From positions 248,001 to 312,000 of the forward strand of contig NZ_JAEKJR010000001.1 in the NCBI RefSeq assembly GCF_017303155.1: DNA of 64,000 bases. The letters are read 5' to 3'. This DNA comes from Microbulbifer salipaludis (GTDB lineage: Bacteria; Pseudomonadota; Gammaproteobacteria; Pseudomonadales; Cellvibrionaceae). A program made the position numbers and the translations under genes. The notes below the pieces were generated by a model that worked only from the letters and a program-made list of their open reading frames with translations, searched no databases and was not told the origin of the DNA. Below, piece by piece: positions 41,891 through 50,058 of this stretch; the stretch's first letter is position 1; each line of letters opens with the position of its first letter.

Positions 41891-43309
41891 CTAGTAGGCG
41901 TTTTTATGGTAAAAACCGCGATAAATCGTCAGGAATATAATTCTCAGGTCGAGCAGAATTGACCAGCGTCGGATGTACTCAAGATCATATTCGACACGTC
42001 GGCTCATTTTGTACAGAGTATCGGTCTCTCCCCTAAAGCCTTTTATTTGTGCAAGCCCTGTTATACCAGGCTTCACCTTGTGACGAAGCATATAACCATT
42101 GACCTGGCTTCGATATTCTTCGTTATGCGCCACCGCGTGTGGTCTGGGACCCACGATCGACATCGTTCCCTGCAAAACGTTGAAAAATTGAGGCAACTCG
42201 TCGAGGGATGTCCTGCGCAGTATTCTTCCAACCGGTGTTACCCGATGATCGCCGGCCTTCGCTTGTGCAACTTGCTCGCCGTCATCCATTACCGTCATGC
42301 TGCGAAATTTCCACACGTAAATTGTGCGCCCATCAAGGCCGTAGCGCCGCTGCTTGAAGATCACCGGACCTGGTGAGGTAAATTTTACTGCGGCCGCTAC
42401 TGCCAGCAAGATCGGTGAAATTAGCACCAGGATTACTGAAGCCAGGACCAGGTCCTCAAGGCGTTTCAACCATCCATCAAAACCCTGAATTGGCGTATCG
42501 AACACGCTCAGGAGGCTGCTACTTCCGACTTGATGCCACCGTGCATGAAGCATTTTTGCGACAAAGAAATTGGGCAAAATGTGTACGGTTGCCGTTGTAT
42601 CTGAGAACTTATCCAAGGTCTCACTGATAATCTGTTCAGCGCGCATGGGCAGTGCGATAAATACTAAATCGAGTTCTCCTGCACGCCCTTTTTCTATAGC
42701 TTCATCTACAGTGCCCAGCACAGGGAATCTTGCCTCATCTCTAATGGAGCAAGCCTGCTCTTGAAATTCAGGCACGTCATAGAAACCATTGACATGGATT
42801 CCTAACTGCGGATTTTCGGCAAGATCTTTAGCAAGTTTATAGCCCGCATCTGTACAGCCAATGATCACTGCCCTGCGTGAATTACCGCCATTGAGCCGAA
42901 TGGCGAATAGGAGTTGGCGCAAACAGTAACGCCAGAATGCCAGGCCGAATAAGGTGAAAACCATCCATGCAGCAACGGCTGGCCGCATATAGTCGGCGCC
43001 AAAGGCATTGAACGAATAAGCGAGAAGGATAAGAAAGGCGCACACCGCGACCCAAGCTACAGTCACTGCGCCAAGAATTCTTTTGTACGATTCACCGCGC
43101 CAAGATCGATATAGCTCGACGGACTCTGAAATAAATGCAAAACATACAGCGGCCGAAAGGCCTACGATCAACCAGTCTTTTCCAGGCGTGACGTTAAAAT
43201 ACGCAAGACTAGCGTACAGCACCCCCTGAATAAGCAGCACATCAAACAATCGGTAAAGAGCCGTAATGCCACTTCGCCGACTGCGGACCCATCCCTGTTC
43301 CACAAGCAC
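41891..43309 (-). CDS. Undecaprenyl-phosphate glucose phosphotransferase
   Basis: 472 residues. Four TM segments in the N-terminal third, a Rossmann-like CoA-binding domain (RRAVIIGCTDAGYKLAKDL), a fifth hydrophobic segment (LVLASVILVLISPILLAVAAAV) and the catalytic sugar-transferase domain with VWKFRSMTV, RTSLDELPQFFNVLQG and SIVGPRPHA. It transfers a hexose-1-phosphate, usually glucose, to undecaprenyl phosphate, the first committed step of repeat-unit assembly in Wzx/Wzy pathways (WcaJ/GumD type). First gene of the core EPS operon; divergent from the VOC-NRPS cassette. Confidence 0.95.
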   Translation of the reverse strand: MLVEQGWVRSRRSGITALYRLFDVLLIQGVLYASLAYFNVTPGKDWLIVGLSAAVCFAFISESVELYRSWRGESYKRILGAVTVAWVAVCAFLILLAYSFNAFGADYMRPAVAAWMVFTLFGLAFWRYCLRQLLFAIRLNGGNSRRAVIIGCTDAGYKLAKDLAENPQLGIHVNGFYDVPEFQEQACSIRDEARFPVLGTVDEAIEKGRAGELDLVFIALPMRAEQIISETLDKFSDTTATVHILPNFFVAKMLHARWHQVGSSSLLSVFDTPIQGFDGWLKRLEDLVLASVILVLISPILLAVAAAVKFTSPGPVIFKQRRYGLDGRTIYVWKFRSMTVMDDGEQVAQAKAGDHRVTPVGRILRRTSLDELPQFFNVLQGTMSIVGPRPHAVAHNEEYRSQVNGYMLRHKVKPGITGLAQIKGFRGETDTLYKMSRRVEYDLEYIRRWSILLDLRIIFLTIYRGFYHKNAY

Positions 43310-43761
43310 TCCCTCTATAAGAAAGGCTTAACGCCTTAAACTATTCCCTGTTTTGAGCTACCCAGCGATTATGCTGAAGACACTGACGCCGCGAAACGTA
43401 CATTAACCGCCCAACATGACATCCCATCAGCGACGGTGCCGAATATGCCTATGCATATACCGGGCCGTTTTTCCCTGCTAACGAGCTTTCATATCTTCGA
43501 CTGGCTTTTTTCATGTGCCTTACATCAGCGCCGACGGATTATCTGCCCAAAGTGTGATACGACTCAACTATTTTTGGCGCACAACCGACCGCAAGGATTA
43601 GAAAAGGCGATTATTGGCGCAAAAAAAAACGCAAAGACATCGTTCCCACCTGCTCGACATTGAATCACGCGCCACTTCTGGAAATTCGCAGTTGAACTTC
43701 ATGAGAAATAAGTGTGCATCGCGCACAAATTTGGAATTAATATGGAAATGACAGCGTATTT

Positions 43762-43777
43762 TGTGCGCACTATCACA
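43762..43777 (+). promoter_or_regulatory. CRP-family binding site upstream of the VOC-NRPS cassette
   Basis: TGTGC-GCACTA-TCACA matches the CRP/Vfr/Clp consensus TGTGA-N6-TCACA at nine of ten positions with the correct six-base spacer. It ends 11 bases before a TTGACA hexamer, so an activator role is plausible. Confidence 0.6.
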
Positions 43778-43788
43778 GCATTTTTTAG

Positions 43789-43816
43789 TTGACATTATTT
43801 TCAGCGATGCCATATT
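43789..43816 (+). promoter_or_regulatory. Sigma-70-like promoter of the VOC-NRPS cassette
   Basis: TTGACA (43789-43794), 16-base spacer, CATATT (43811-43816). The leader to the ATG at 43875 would be about 50 bases and ends in a strong AGGGGGG ribosome site. Confidence 0.55.
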
Positions 43817-43874
43817 GGCGTCCGCTGGCCGCAATTTTTGCGGTGAAAAGCGTAATTTTAAGGGGGGACATGGA

Positions 43875-44537
43875 ATGTCTAGAGTCAGCAGAGTTGACCA
43901 TATCGCATATGCAGTCGCACAGGGAATGATCGAAAAGTGGGCTTGGTACCACATCGAAGTAGAGGGGGGAAAGCTCACCAAGCGCGTGGATGACGTACGC
44001 CCCGACGACCCGGACAGCAGCATGAAGCTCTGGTGTATAGACTTTGAATCCTTCGGAGTCGTTCTCGTTGAGGGGATAGATCGCAAGAAAAAAAGCCAGG
44101 TCACAGCCTTTTCTGACTGCCATGGCGACCATAGCGTACAACATATCGCTTTCGACACTGAAAATCTCGAGCAGTTCGTTGCACGCGCCATCTCCAGAGG
44201 CGTCAACCTACGTGGACAACAACTGGTAAGCAATGATGGATTCGGGGACCTCAAGCAGCTGTTCGGTAAAGGGTATGCCAAGCAGAACGCCGCGGAAATG
44301 TCGTTTCCAGAGTATGTGGAGCGCCCCAAGCAGGGGACTCAAATGAGTACAAGCGTCCCACAGAATACCGGTAAGAACTTTTATCAGCGTATAGAGAATG
44401 CGAGAAACTCCGGCGACACGTCGACACTGATCGACTTCTCACTCATGCCTTCCGATTGGTCGCCAAACTCTACCCAAGAGGCTTCCGCGCCCGAATCCAC
44501 ACAGCCTAACAAGCAGAAAGCCCCAAATCACGTCTGA
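43875..44537 (+). CDS. Single-domain VOC protein resembling the catalytic half of HPPD
   Basis: 220 residues, start ATG 43875 behind AGGGGGG. Residues 1-150 align by eye with the C-terminal domain of 4-hydroxyphenylpyruvate dioxygenase: His9 (RVDHIAYAV for [12 protein letters not shown]), His90 (SVQHIAFDTENLEQFV for [12 protein letters not shown]) and Glu146 (FPEYVER for FFEFIQR), so the whole Fe(II) triad is kept. The sequence SQVTAFSDCHGDHSVQHI also matches the HPPD pattern. The HPPD N-terminal domain is absent; residues 155-220 are a polar, probably disordered tail. HPPD-like enzymes act on arylpyruvates. The next gene, 78 bases on, is an A-T-TE synthetase. The reaction here is unknown; an alpha-keto-acid oxygenase is the best inference. 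Confidence 0.75.
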   Translation: MSRVSRVDHIAYAVAQGMIEKWAWYHIEVEGGKLTKRVDDVRPDDPDSSMKLWCIDFESFGVVLVEGIDRKKKSQVTAFSDCHGDHSVQHIAFDTENLEQFVARAISRGVNLRGQQLVSNDGFGDLKQLFGKGYAKQNAAEMSFPEYVERPKQGTQMSTSVPQNTGKNFYQRIENARNSGDTSTLIDFSLMPSDWSPNSTQEASAPESTQPNKQKAPNHV

Positions 44538-44615
44538 GGCCTAACGCTTATCGACGACGCTTATAACCTATGACGAACAATTAGCATCGTCGAATGTAAG
44601 GCGGAGTGCGGAACG

Positions 44616-47372
44616 TTGATTTTAATCTGCATGTTCCGCCATTACCTCTTAGGAATACAAACGGACGAATTCAGCGTGGAATCTACACCCATAGACGACG
44701 CATGCCGAAGTGCAGCGGCAGCCGATTATTCCGATACAGTTGCGCCATCGTCACACGGTATCGAAGAGCCCGTAATACGTAAGATTGAGCGCAATGCTGA
44801 AATCTGCCCTGATAAGATTGCAGTCACCTTTAGGAAGAATGCCCTATCCTATGGCGCCTTGATATCGTCCGCTCGCCAGCTAGCAGCTGGATTAGAATAC
44901 TCAGGTGTTAGCCACCGCTCTCGGGTGGCGGTAGTAATGTACCCTTGTCCACAACTAGTGGTTAGCCTACTCGCTATACACCTGCTTGGAGCGACTTATG
45001 TACCGATAGACCCGAGTTTCCCCGCTGCAAGAATTGAAATGATTCTGGAGGATGTGCAGCCCGCGGTCATCCTACGCTCATCCGAAGATAGCGATACAAT
45101 TATCGGGAGAATACCTGAACATTTCTCTGCGCTGCTTCAATGTTACGACCATGTGTTCAGCCGTGGACAGAACCCGCTAATCCCATTTCGAGAACATCCC
45201 TTGAAACTAGCGGACGAGTCTCACATATTTTTTACGTCTGGAACCACCGGACGGCCAAAAGGTGCGATTTCTTCGCAGCTGAATCTCGCGCATGGAATGT
45301 CATCATCCGCCCAGTGTTTCGAGCTTAATAGGTCCCATAGTATACTTTCCGTCGCTGGCTCTTCTTTTAGCATCAGTACATTTGAACTACTTTCACTACT
45401 TGCGGCTGGCGGCGCCATCAGCATAGTTGAGCGTAGCGATATCCTACAAATCGATAGACTTTTCTCCGCAGCCGCCGAGGTAACAGTTTGGCATTTTGTA
45501 CCTACGCTTCTTTCGCGACTCATTGAATTCCTGGAAGCAGAGCCGCGCAGGGTCGCACGCCTTAAAAACCTCCAACGCATCCTCACGGGTGGAGACAACG
45601 TTCCACCCGACCTTCTGTGCAAGATCCGAAGCCTGCTGCCCTGGGTGCATCTCTATGTGAACTACGGGGCGAGCGAGACAAGCTGTATGGTTACCTACTG
45701 GCCCGTAGCAGATCTCGCACCACTCAAAACAAAAATTGGAAGGCCGCAGAAAAATGTGAGACTGCTGGTTCTGGATAAGAATGGCAAGGAGGTAGGCAAG
45801 GGCCAGAGTGGTGAGTTGTTTGTCTCGAGTCCAGGAGTCATTGCCGGGTACTTAAACCGCGAAGACCTGAATCAACAGAAATTTCGCGAGATAGACGGCC
45901 GCCGATACTTTGCGACGGGAGACATGACGCGCGTCGATGAGGCAGGAAACTATGAGATGCTCGGCCGGGAAGATTTCCAGATTCAGCTGAATGGAAATCG
46001 GATCGAGCTCCTTGAGGTAGAGCGCACGCTCAAAGGGATACCGGGAATAAAAGACTGCGTTGTCGCAGCAAAATGCCTCAATGAGGAGTCCAATTCAGCG
46101 GCATTAGTGGCCTATATTTTGCCCGATGGATCTGTAGGCGCCACGGTCAGCGATATAAAGGACAAGGCTAGGGGCCTTCTCCCAGAGTATATGGTGCCCT
46201 CACTGTATCTTGAAATTGAGTCAGTACCGACCAATCACAATGGTAAAGTTGACAGAGCCAAGTTACCGGCACCGAGCGACTGTCGAGCACTTCAGTCGAA
46301 TGAAGAGTTGCCGCTTAGTAATAATATTGAAATCAAGGTGGCGAATATCTGGCGTGAACTTTTGGGTGCAAATTCAGTTCATGCAAACAGTCAATTCTTC
46401 GAGTTGGGCGGGGACTCGATTTCGGCAGTCCGTCTTATTACCAAAATATCTACAGAGTGTCTTGTCAATCTCTCTATCGCTGATATTGTTAGCAATACCA
46501 CCGTGCGTCAACAATCAGCCCTGATTGAACGACGACAGTCAAACCAGGATATCACTGATTCAGCAAGCCTCACCCACGATCCAGGGTACCTGCAATTAAA
46601 ATCGGGGCGCAACGATATTTCGCCCCTGCTCTTGATCAATGGAGTTGTCGAATATCTCGAGTTAGCAAAGACGTTATCAACGGATCGATCAGTCTACGCC
46701 ATATACCTTCCCGAGGAGATGGATCTAATCATTAAAGGCGCCGCGTCTACTGCGGCCACTACAACAGATTCCATAGCTGGAATTACCGAGCTATATCTAA
46801 CCGTAATTACCAGCCTGCAACCAAAGGGACCTTATTACCTGGCCGGGAAGTCCTTTGGCGGAATTATTGCCATTGAGGTCGCTCGAGAGCTCGAAAAGCT
46901 CGGGCATGAGGTAGCGTTCACAGGGTTGCTTGATACGGTAACACCAGAGGCATTTACCGCCCACCAGAAATTCCATTTCCGAGTAACGCAGCACATCAAG
47001 AATATTTTCAAGCAAGGTCCGAGATACTTGTTGGAGCGGCTTAACAGCAGACGTTCACGCACTACTCACAGGAACTCTTTACCCAGCTCTATCGCACATG
47101 ACTGTGACGAAGAGTCGATAAATATTCGCGTAAGACATCAAGTACGGAAGAATGCAATTTTCACAACTCGCCTGTCCCGTATTCAACGGCCGGTAGTACT
47201 GATTAAGGCCCGTGATCGAAAACACCTATATGGCGAGAAACCATCTAAGGATCTAGGATGGAATAAATATTGTGAAAACCTGATTACCTATGAAGCGCCC
47301 GGCAATCATCGATCTCTTCTAATGCCAGGACAGGCGGAGCATGTTGCGCGATATCTGGAGCTACATATTTAG
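44616..47372 (+). CDS. NRPS-like A-T-TE synthetase
   Basis: 918 residues from TTG 44616 (GGAG nine bases upstream); ATG 44631 is an alternative. Domains in order: adenylation (about 55-560) with FFTSGTTGRPKGA, NYGASETS, FATGDMTRV, GREDFQIQLNGNRIEL and A10 lysine in NHNGKVDR; carrier (about 570-640) with phosphopantetheine Ser601 in FFELGGDSIS; thioesterase (about 665-915) with Ser746 in AGKSFGG, Asp in LLDTVTP and His in PGNHRSLL. No condensation domain. At the A4 site, where amino-acid activators have Asp (GrsA Asp235), the sequence is SSFSIST with Ser252, so the substrate probably lacks an alpha-amino group. A-T-TE enzymes of the atromentin/ralfuranone type activate arylpyruvates in this way. 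Product unknown. Confidence 0.88.
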   Translation: MILICMFRHYLLGIQTDEFSVESTPIDDACRSAAAADYSDTVAPSSHGIEEPVIRKIERNAEICPDKIAVTFRKNALSYGALISSARQLAAGLEYSGVSHRSRVAVVMYPCPQLVVSLLAIHLLGATYVPIDPSFPAARIEMILEDVQPAVILRSSEDSDTIIGRIPEHFSALLQCYDHVFSRGQNPLIPFREHPLKLADESHIFFTSGTTGRPKGAISSQLNLAHGMSSSAQCFELNRSHSILSVAGSSFSISTFELLSLLAAGGAISIVERSDILQIDRLFSAAAEVTVWHFVPTLLSRLIEFLEAEPRRVARLKNLQRILTGGDNVPPDLLCKIRSLLPWVHLYVNYGASETSCMVTYWPVADLAPLKTKIGRPQKNVRLLVLDKNGKEVGKGQSGELFVSSPGVIAGYLNREDLNQQKFREIDGRRYFATGDMTRVDEAGNYEMLGREDFQIQLNGNRIELLEVERTLKGIPGIKDCVVAAKCLNEESNSAALVAYILPDGSVGATVSDIKDKARGLLPEYMVPSLYLEIESVPTNHNGKVDRAKLPAPSDCRALQSNEELPLSNNIEIKVANIWRELLGANSVHANSQFFELGGDSISAVRLITKISTECLVNLSIADIVSNTTVRQQSALIERRQSNQDITDSASLTHDPGYLQLKSGRNDISPLLLINGVVEYLELAKTLSTDRSVYAIYLPEEMDLIIKGAASTAATTTDSIAGITELYLTVITSLQPKGPYYLAGKSFGGIIAIEVARELEKLGHEVAFTGLLDTVTPEAFTAHQKFHFRVTQHIKNIFKQGPRYLLERLNSRRSRTTHRNSLPSSIAHDCDEESINIRVRHQVRKNAIFTTRLSRIQRPVVLIKARDRKHLYGEKPSKDLGWNKYCENLITYEAPGNHRSLLMPGQAEHVARYLELHI

Positions 47373-47424
47373 CAGCGCTTACAGAGCGAAAATTCACAAA
47401 TAAATATGCTGGCATGGAATCGAC

Positions 47425-49065
47425 GTGCTCTTTAATTCTATTACTTTTATCTTGATATTCCTGCCGTCCGTTTTGGTCGGCTACTATATTCTGCGTCATG
47501 TGACTCTCTTCCGCTTGGCGCTCGCATGGCTTTCGCTAGCTTCGCTATTTTTCTATGCATGGTGGAACCCCCTATATTTAGCGCTGCTATTATCTTCTAT
47601 CGTGCTTAATTTCATGCTTGGAAAAATAATCACTTGCAGTGATAGGCCCAAGCTATTCCTGATCATTGGCATTATTGGAAACCTTGCGGCTATTGGTTTC
47701 TACAAATATCTTGGTTTTTTCTCCACGATTATTTCAGGAGTTTCCGACCTTCAGGTCACCGCCCCCGAGCTGCTATTACCTCTCGCCATTTCATTCTTTA
47801 CTTTTCAGCAGATTGCATACCTTGTCGATGTTTACCGCGGAGCGGGCGCTGAAAAAAAATTCGACCAATTTCTACTTTTCGTATCATTTTTTCCCCAGCT
47901 TATTGCGGGCCCTATCGTTCATCACAAAGACGTTGCCCCACAGTTTTCAGCTCTGCCATACACACCAATAAGGCATGAGCAAATATCCTCTGGGTTATTA
48001 CTCTTTGTCATCGGGCTTGCAAAGAAAGTCATTATTGCCGACCAGCTTTCCCATTATGCGACTCCAGTTTTTTCTACCGCTGATAGTGGTGGAGAACCCG
48101 CCTTACTCGATGCCTGGGGTGGGCTTCTAGCTTATGCGTTGCAGCTATATTTTGATTTTAGCGGTTATGCAGATATGGCGGTTGGCCTAGCGAAAATGTT
48201 CGGTATCAATTTGCCGATCAACTTTGACTCCCCCTATAAGTCGGCAAATATCGTTGAATTCTGGCGCCGGTGGCATATAACTTTATCGCATTTTTTACGC
48301 GACTATCTCTATATACCATTAGGCGGTAGCAAGAGGGGATCAAGATCGTTAAACCTATTTGTGACTATGCTACTTGGCGGATTGTGGCACGGTGCAGGAT
48401 GGAACTTCGTCATTTGGGGTGGATTGCATGGCACTTACTTGATCGTAAATCACTGGTGGGCTCAATCTAAGTCGCTGCTGAATTTTACAGCCGGCACGTC
48501 AACTTCAGGGCAGGTACTTTCTGTAGGTTTCAGCTCCAACAGCCACGGTCATTCACCGCGGACCGTTCCGCCAATATCAGAGAAGCCCTCTGGTTATCGC
48601 CTTTTTCCTTACCCTTCTGTTTATCGTGGGTTCGGTATTTTCACTACATTTTTGCTCGTATCCTTGACTTGGTCGTTTTTTCGAGCAGAGTCACTGGATG
48701 GGGCATTGTCCATCCTTCGGGGAGCTTTTGGGCTTAATGGAATTAATGTTCCTCAGCAGATTTTCTCTATCGCCCCGTACATATTTTCGATATTCGCCGA
48801 CCCAACACCCGGACTTTCCATTGGTGCATTTCCCCACGTCAAGGGCTTTGGATTTATCTTCGCTGCAATGTTCATTGTGTTCTTTTTACCCAACTCCAAT
48901 CAAATTATTCGGTGGTTTTCCGAGACCACTAGCCTCCCAAGCAAAGGTCGCATAGATACAATACAAACTACTGGAGTGATGGTCATTGCGGGGGTGTTTT
49001 TTGCCCTTTCATTAAAAATTATCGCATCCTCGCCGAATAGCGAGTTCCTGTACTTTAACTTCTAG
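47425..49065 (+). CDS. MBOAT O-acyltransferase (AlgI/DltB-like)
   Basis: 546 residues from GTG 47425 (VLFNSITFILIFLPSVLVGYY, the typical MBOAT opening). About eleven to twelve hydrophobic segments. Core motifs: QQIAYLVDVYRG, YADMAVGLAKMFG, VEFWRRWHITLSHFLRDYLYIP and GGLWHGAGWNF with catalytic His322. MBOATs of this group pass acyl groups from a cytoplasmic donor (acetyl-CoA for AlgI, D-alanyl-DltC for DltB) to extracytoplasmic polymers. It starts 52 bases after the A-T-TE gene and is followed after 5 bases by an SGNH-like protein, the AlgI-AlgJ/X or DltB-DltD pairing. The donor may be the carrier domain upstream. Confidence 0.92.
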   Translation: MLFNSITFILIFLPSVLVGYYILRHVTLFRLALAWLSLASLFFYAWWNPLYLALLLSSIVLNFMLGKIITCSDRPKLFLIIGIIGNLAAIGFYKYLGFFSTIISGVSDLQVTAPELLLPLAISFFTFQQIAYLVDVYRGAGAEKKFDQFLLFVSFFPQLIAGPIVHHKDVAPQFSALPYTPIRHEQISSGLLLFVIGLAKKVIIADQLSHYATPVFSTADSGGEPALLDAWGGLLAYALQLYFDFSGYADMAVGLAKMFGINLPINFDSPYKSANIVEFWRRWHITLSHFLRDYLYIPLGGSKRGSRSLNLFVTMLLGGLWHGAGWNFVIWGGLHGTYLIVNHWWAQSKSLLNFTAGTSTSGQVLSVGFSSNSHGHSPRTVPPISEKPSGYRLFPYPSVYRGFGIFTTFLLVSLTWSFFRAESLDGALSILRGAFGLNGINVPQQIFSIAPYIFSIFADPTPGLSIGAFPHVKGFGFIFAAMFIVFFLPNSNQIIRWFSETTSLPSKGRIDTIQTTGVMVIAGVFFALSLKIIASSPNSEFLYFNF

Positions 49066-49070
49066 ATACT

Positions 49071-50054
49071 ATGCGCAATTACATCGCTTTTTCGTTTGGT
49101 GTATTCCTAGGCTTAGCCATGCTTGTCCTTCTTATTCAACTGCAAGAAGGCGTGCCCACATCCAGCTCCAAATGGGCTCACGACCTGTATCATGTCAAAG
49201 AAGAACATGCCAGAGCTGCCCATTCAAATAAACTCTTGATCGTCGCCGGATCAAATAGCCTCTTTGGGATCTCAGCTACGGAGCTAGAGGAGAAATTACA
49301 TCGGCCAACGACGAATTTCGGTGTACATGCTGGTCTTGGACTTAGCTATATACTTGAGCGGAGCAAAGGATCCCTGATCCCAGGCGATATTGTTTATCTA
49401 CCGATTGAGTATGCGCTCTATCAGCAAGACGCTGCGCCATCGTCACAATTGATGGACTTTCTTCTAGCCAGAGATCCCGAGTATTTTCGCTCGCTACCTA
49501 TTGCGCATCAGATACTTGGTTATGCCAACGTCTCGTTCGGACGGATATTCGAAGGGCTTAGCGGAGGCAGTGATCGCTATGAGGGTCGTTCGGCCAAGGT
49601 ATACAATGTTGGCAACGTAAGTCCCTCTGGGGACCAGATAAGAAATAGCCTCGAGCAGGCTATGAGTTATACCGCACGACTGAAGGGTTTGCAGCCTAAG
49701 GACATAGGCAACGGAAAGATTTCTGAATACTCGAAATCAGTGCTTCGTCAATATTTCTCCTGGGCGAGAGAGAACAAAATTTGCATAGTCGGAGCGCCAC
49801 CTAATCTAATGTACTTTGAGGAATATGATTCGGAAAGATTTCTCGATTTTTTTGATGAAATAGTCGATTTCTATCGGGCGGAAGGTGTCGCTTTCGCAGG
49901 TAGGCCTGTAGCCTATCTTTTCCCTGATTCATATTTTTTTGATACTGAGTATCATTTAAACGAAACGGGGGTCGCACATAGGACCCGTCTGACGGTAAGG
50001 GATCTGGCTGGCCGAATGGACGGATATTGCTCCTACGATGCAGCCAGGTATTAG
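49071..50054 (+). CDS. Membrane-anchored SGNH-like acyl-transfer partner of MBOAT
   Basis: 327 residues. One N-terminal TM (FGVFLGLAMLVLLIQL) then an extracytoplasmic domain. LLIVAGSNSLFGIS (Ser61 and Ser63) resembles block I of SGNH hydrolases and DltD, and FFDTEYHLNETGVAHRT near the C-terminus resembles the Asp/His block V. This architecture matches the AlgJ/AlgX/DltD proteins that complete acyl transfer to a polymer after MBOAT. It is 5 bases after the MBOAT gene. Family assignment is by motif only, without a named match. It converges with a sulfotransferase gene 4 bases away. Confidence 0.75.
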   Translation: MRNYIAFSFGVFLGLAMLVLLIQLQEGVPTSSSKWAHDLYHVKEEHARAAHSNKLLIVAGSNSLFGISATELEEKLHRPTTNFGVHAGLGLSYILERSKGSLIPGDIVYLPIEYALYQQDAAPSSQLMDFLLARDPEYFRSLPIAHQILGYANVSFGRIFEGLSGGSDRYEGRSAKVYNVGNVSPSGDQIRNSLEQAMSYTARLKGLQPKDIGNGKISEYSKSVLRQYFSWARENKICIVGAPPNLMYFEEYDSERFLDFFDEIVDFYRAEGVAFAGRPVAYLFPDSYFFDTEYHLNETGVAHRTRLTVRDLAGRMDGYCSYDAARY

Positions 50055-50058
50055 TGAG

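Larger units (their letters stand above)
43310..43874. other. Divergent intergenic region, 565 bases, AT-rich
   Basis: No convincing gene; a possible 75-codon frame at 43436-43663 has no ribosome site or recognisable content. The right end holds a CRP-like site, a sigma-70 promoter and an inverted repeat GCGCACAAA / TTTGTGCGC (43721-43729 and 43760-43768). A run of nine A lies at 43621-43629. The left end must hold the promoter of the core EPS operon. Confidence 0.6.

Noticed and set aside
43621..43629. Run of nine A as a possible phase-variation tract
   Set aside because: Intergenic and far from either start codon; A-runs are common in AT-rich DNA and there is no evidence it lies in a promoter spacer.
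43436..43663. A 75-codon frame in the EPS intergenic region
   Set aside because: No ribosome site, no recognisable motif, and the surrounding DNA contains promoter-like signals.
44927..44937. GGCGGTAG string resembling an ops/RfaH element
   Set aside because: It lies inside the synthetase coding region and the same string occurs by chance in other genes here (for example near 14442), so it is not a transcription leader element.
47852..47859. Run of eight A in the MBOAT gene as a slippage site
   Set aside because: Encodes an ordinary Glu-Lys-Lys-Phe; the A-run is short and no alternative product is suggested.
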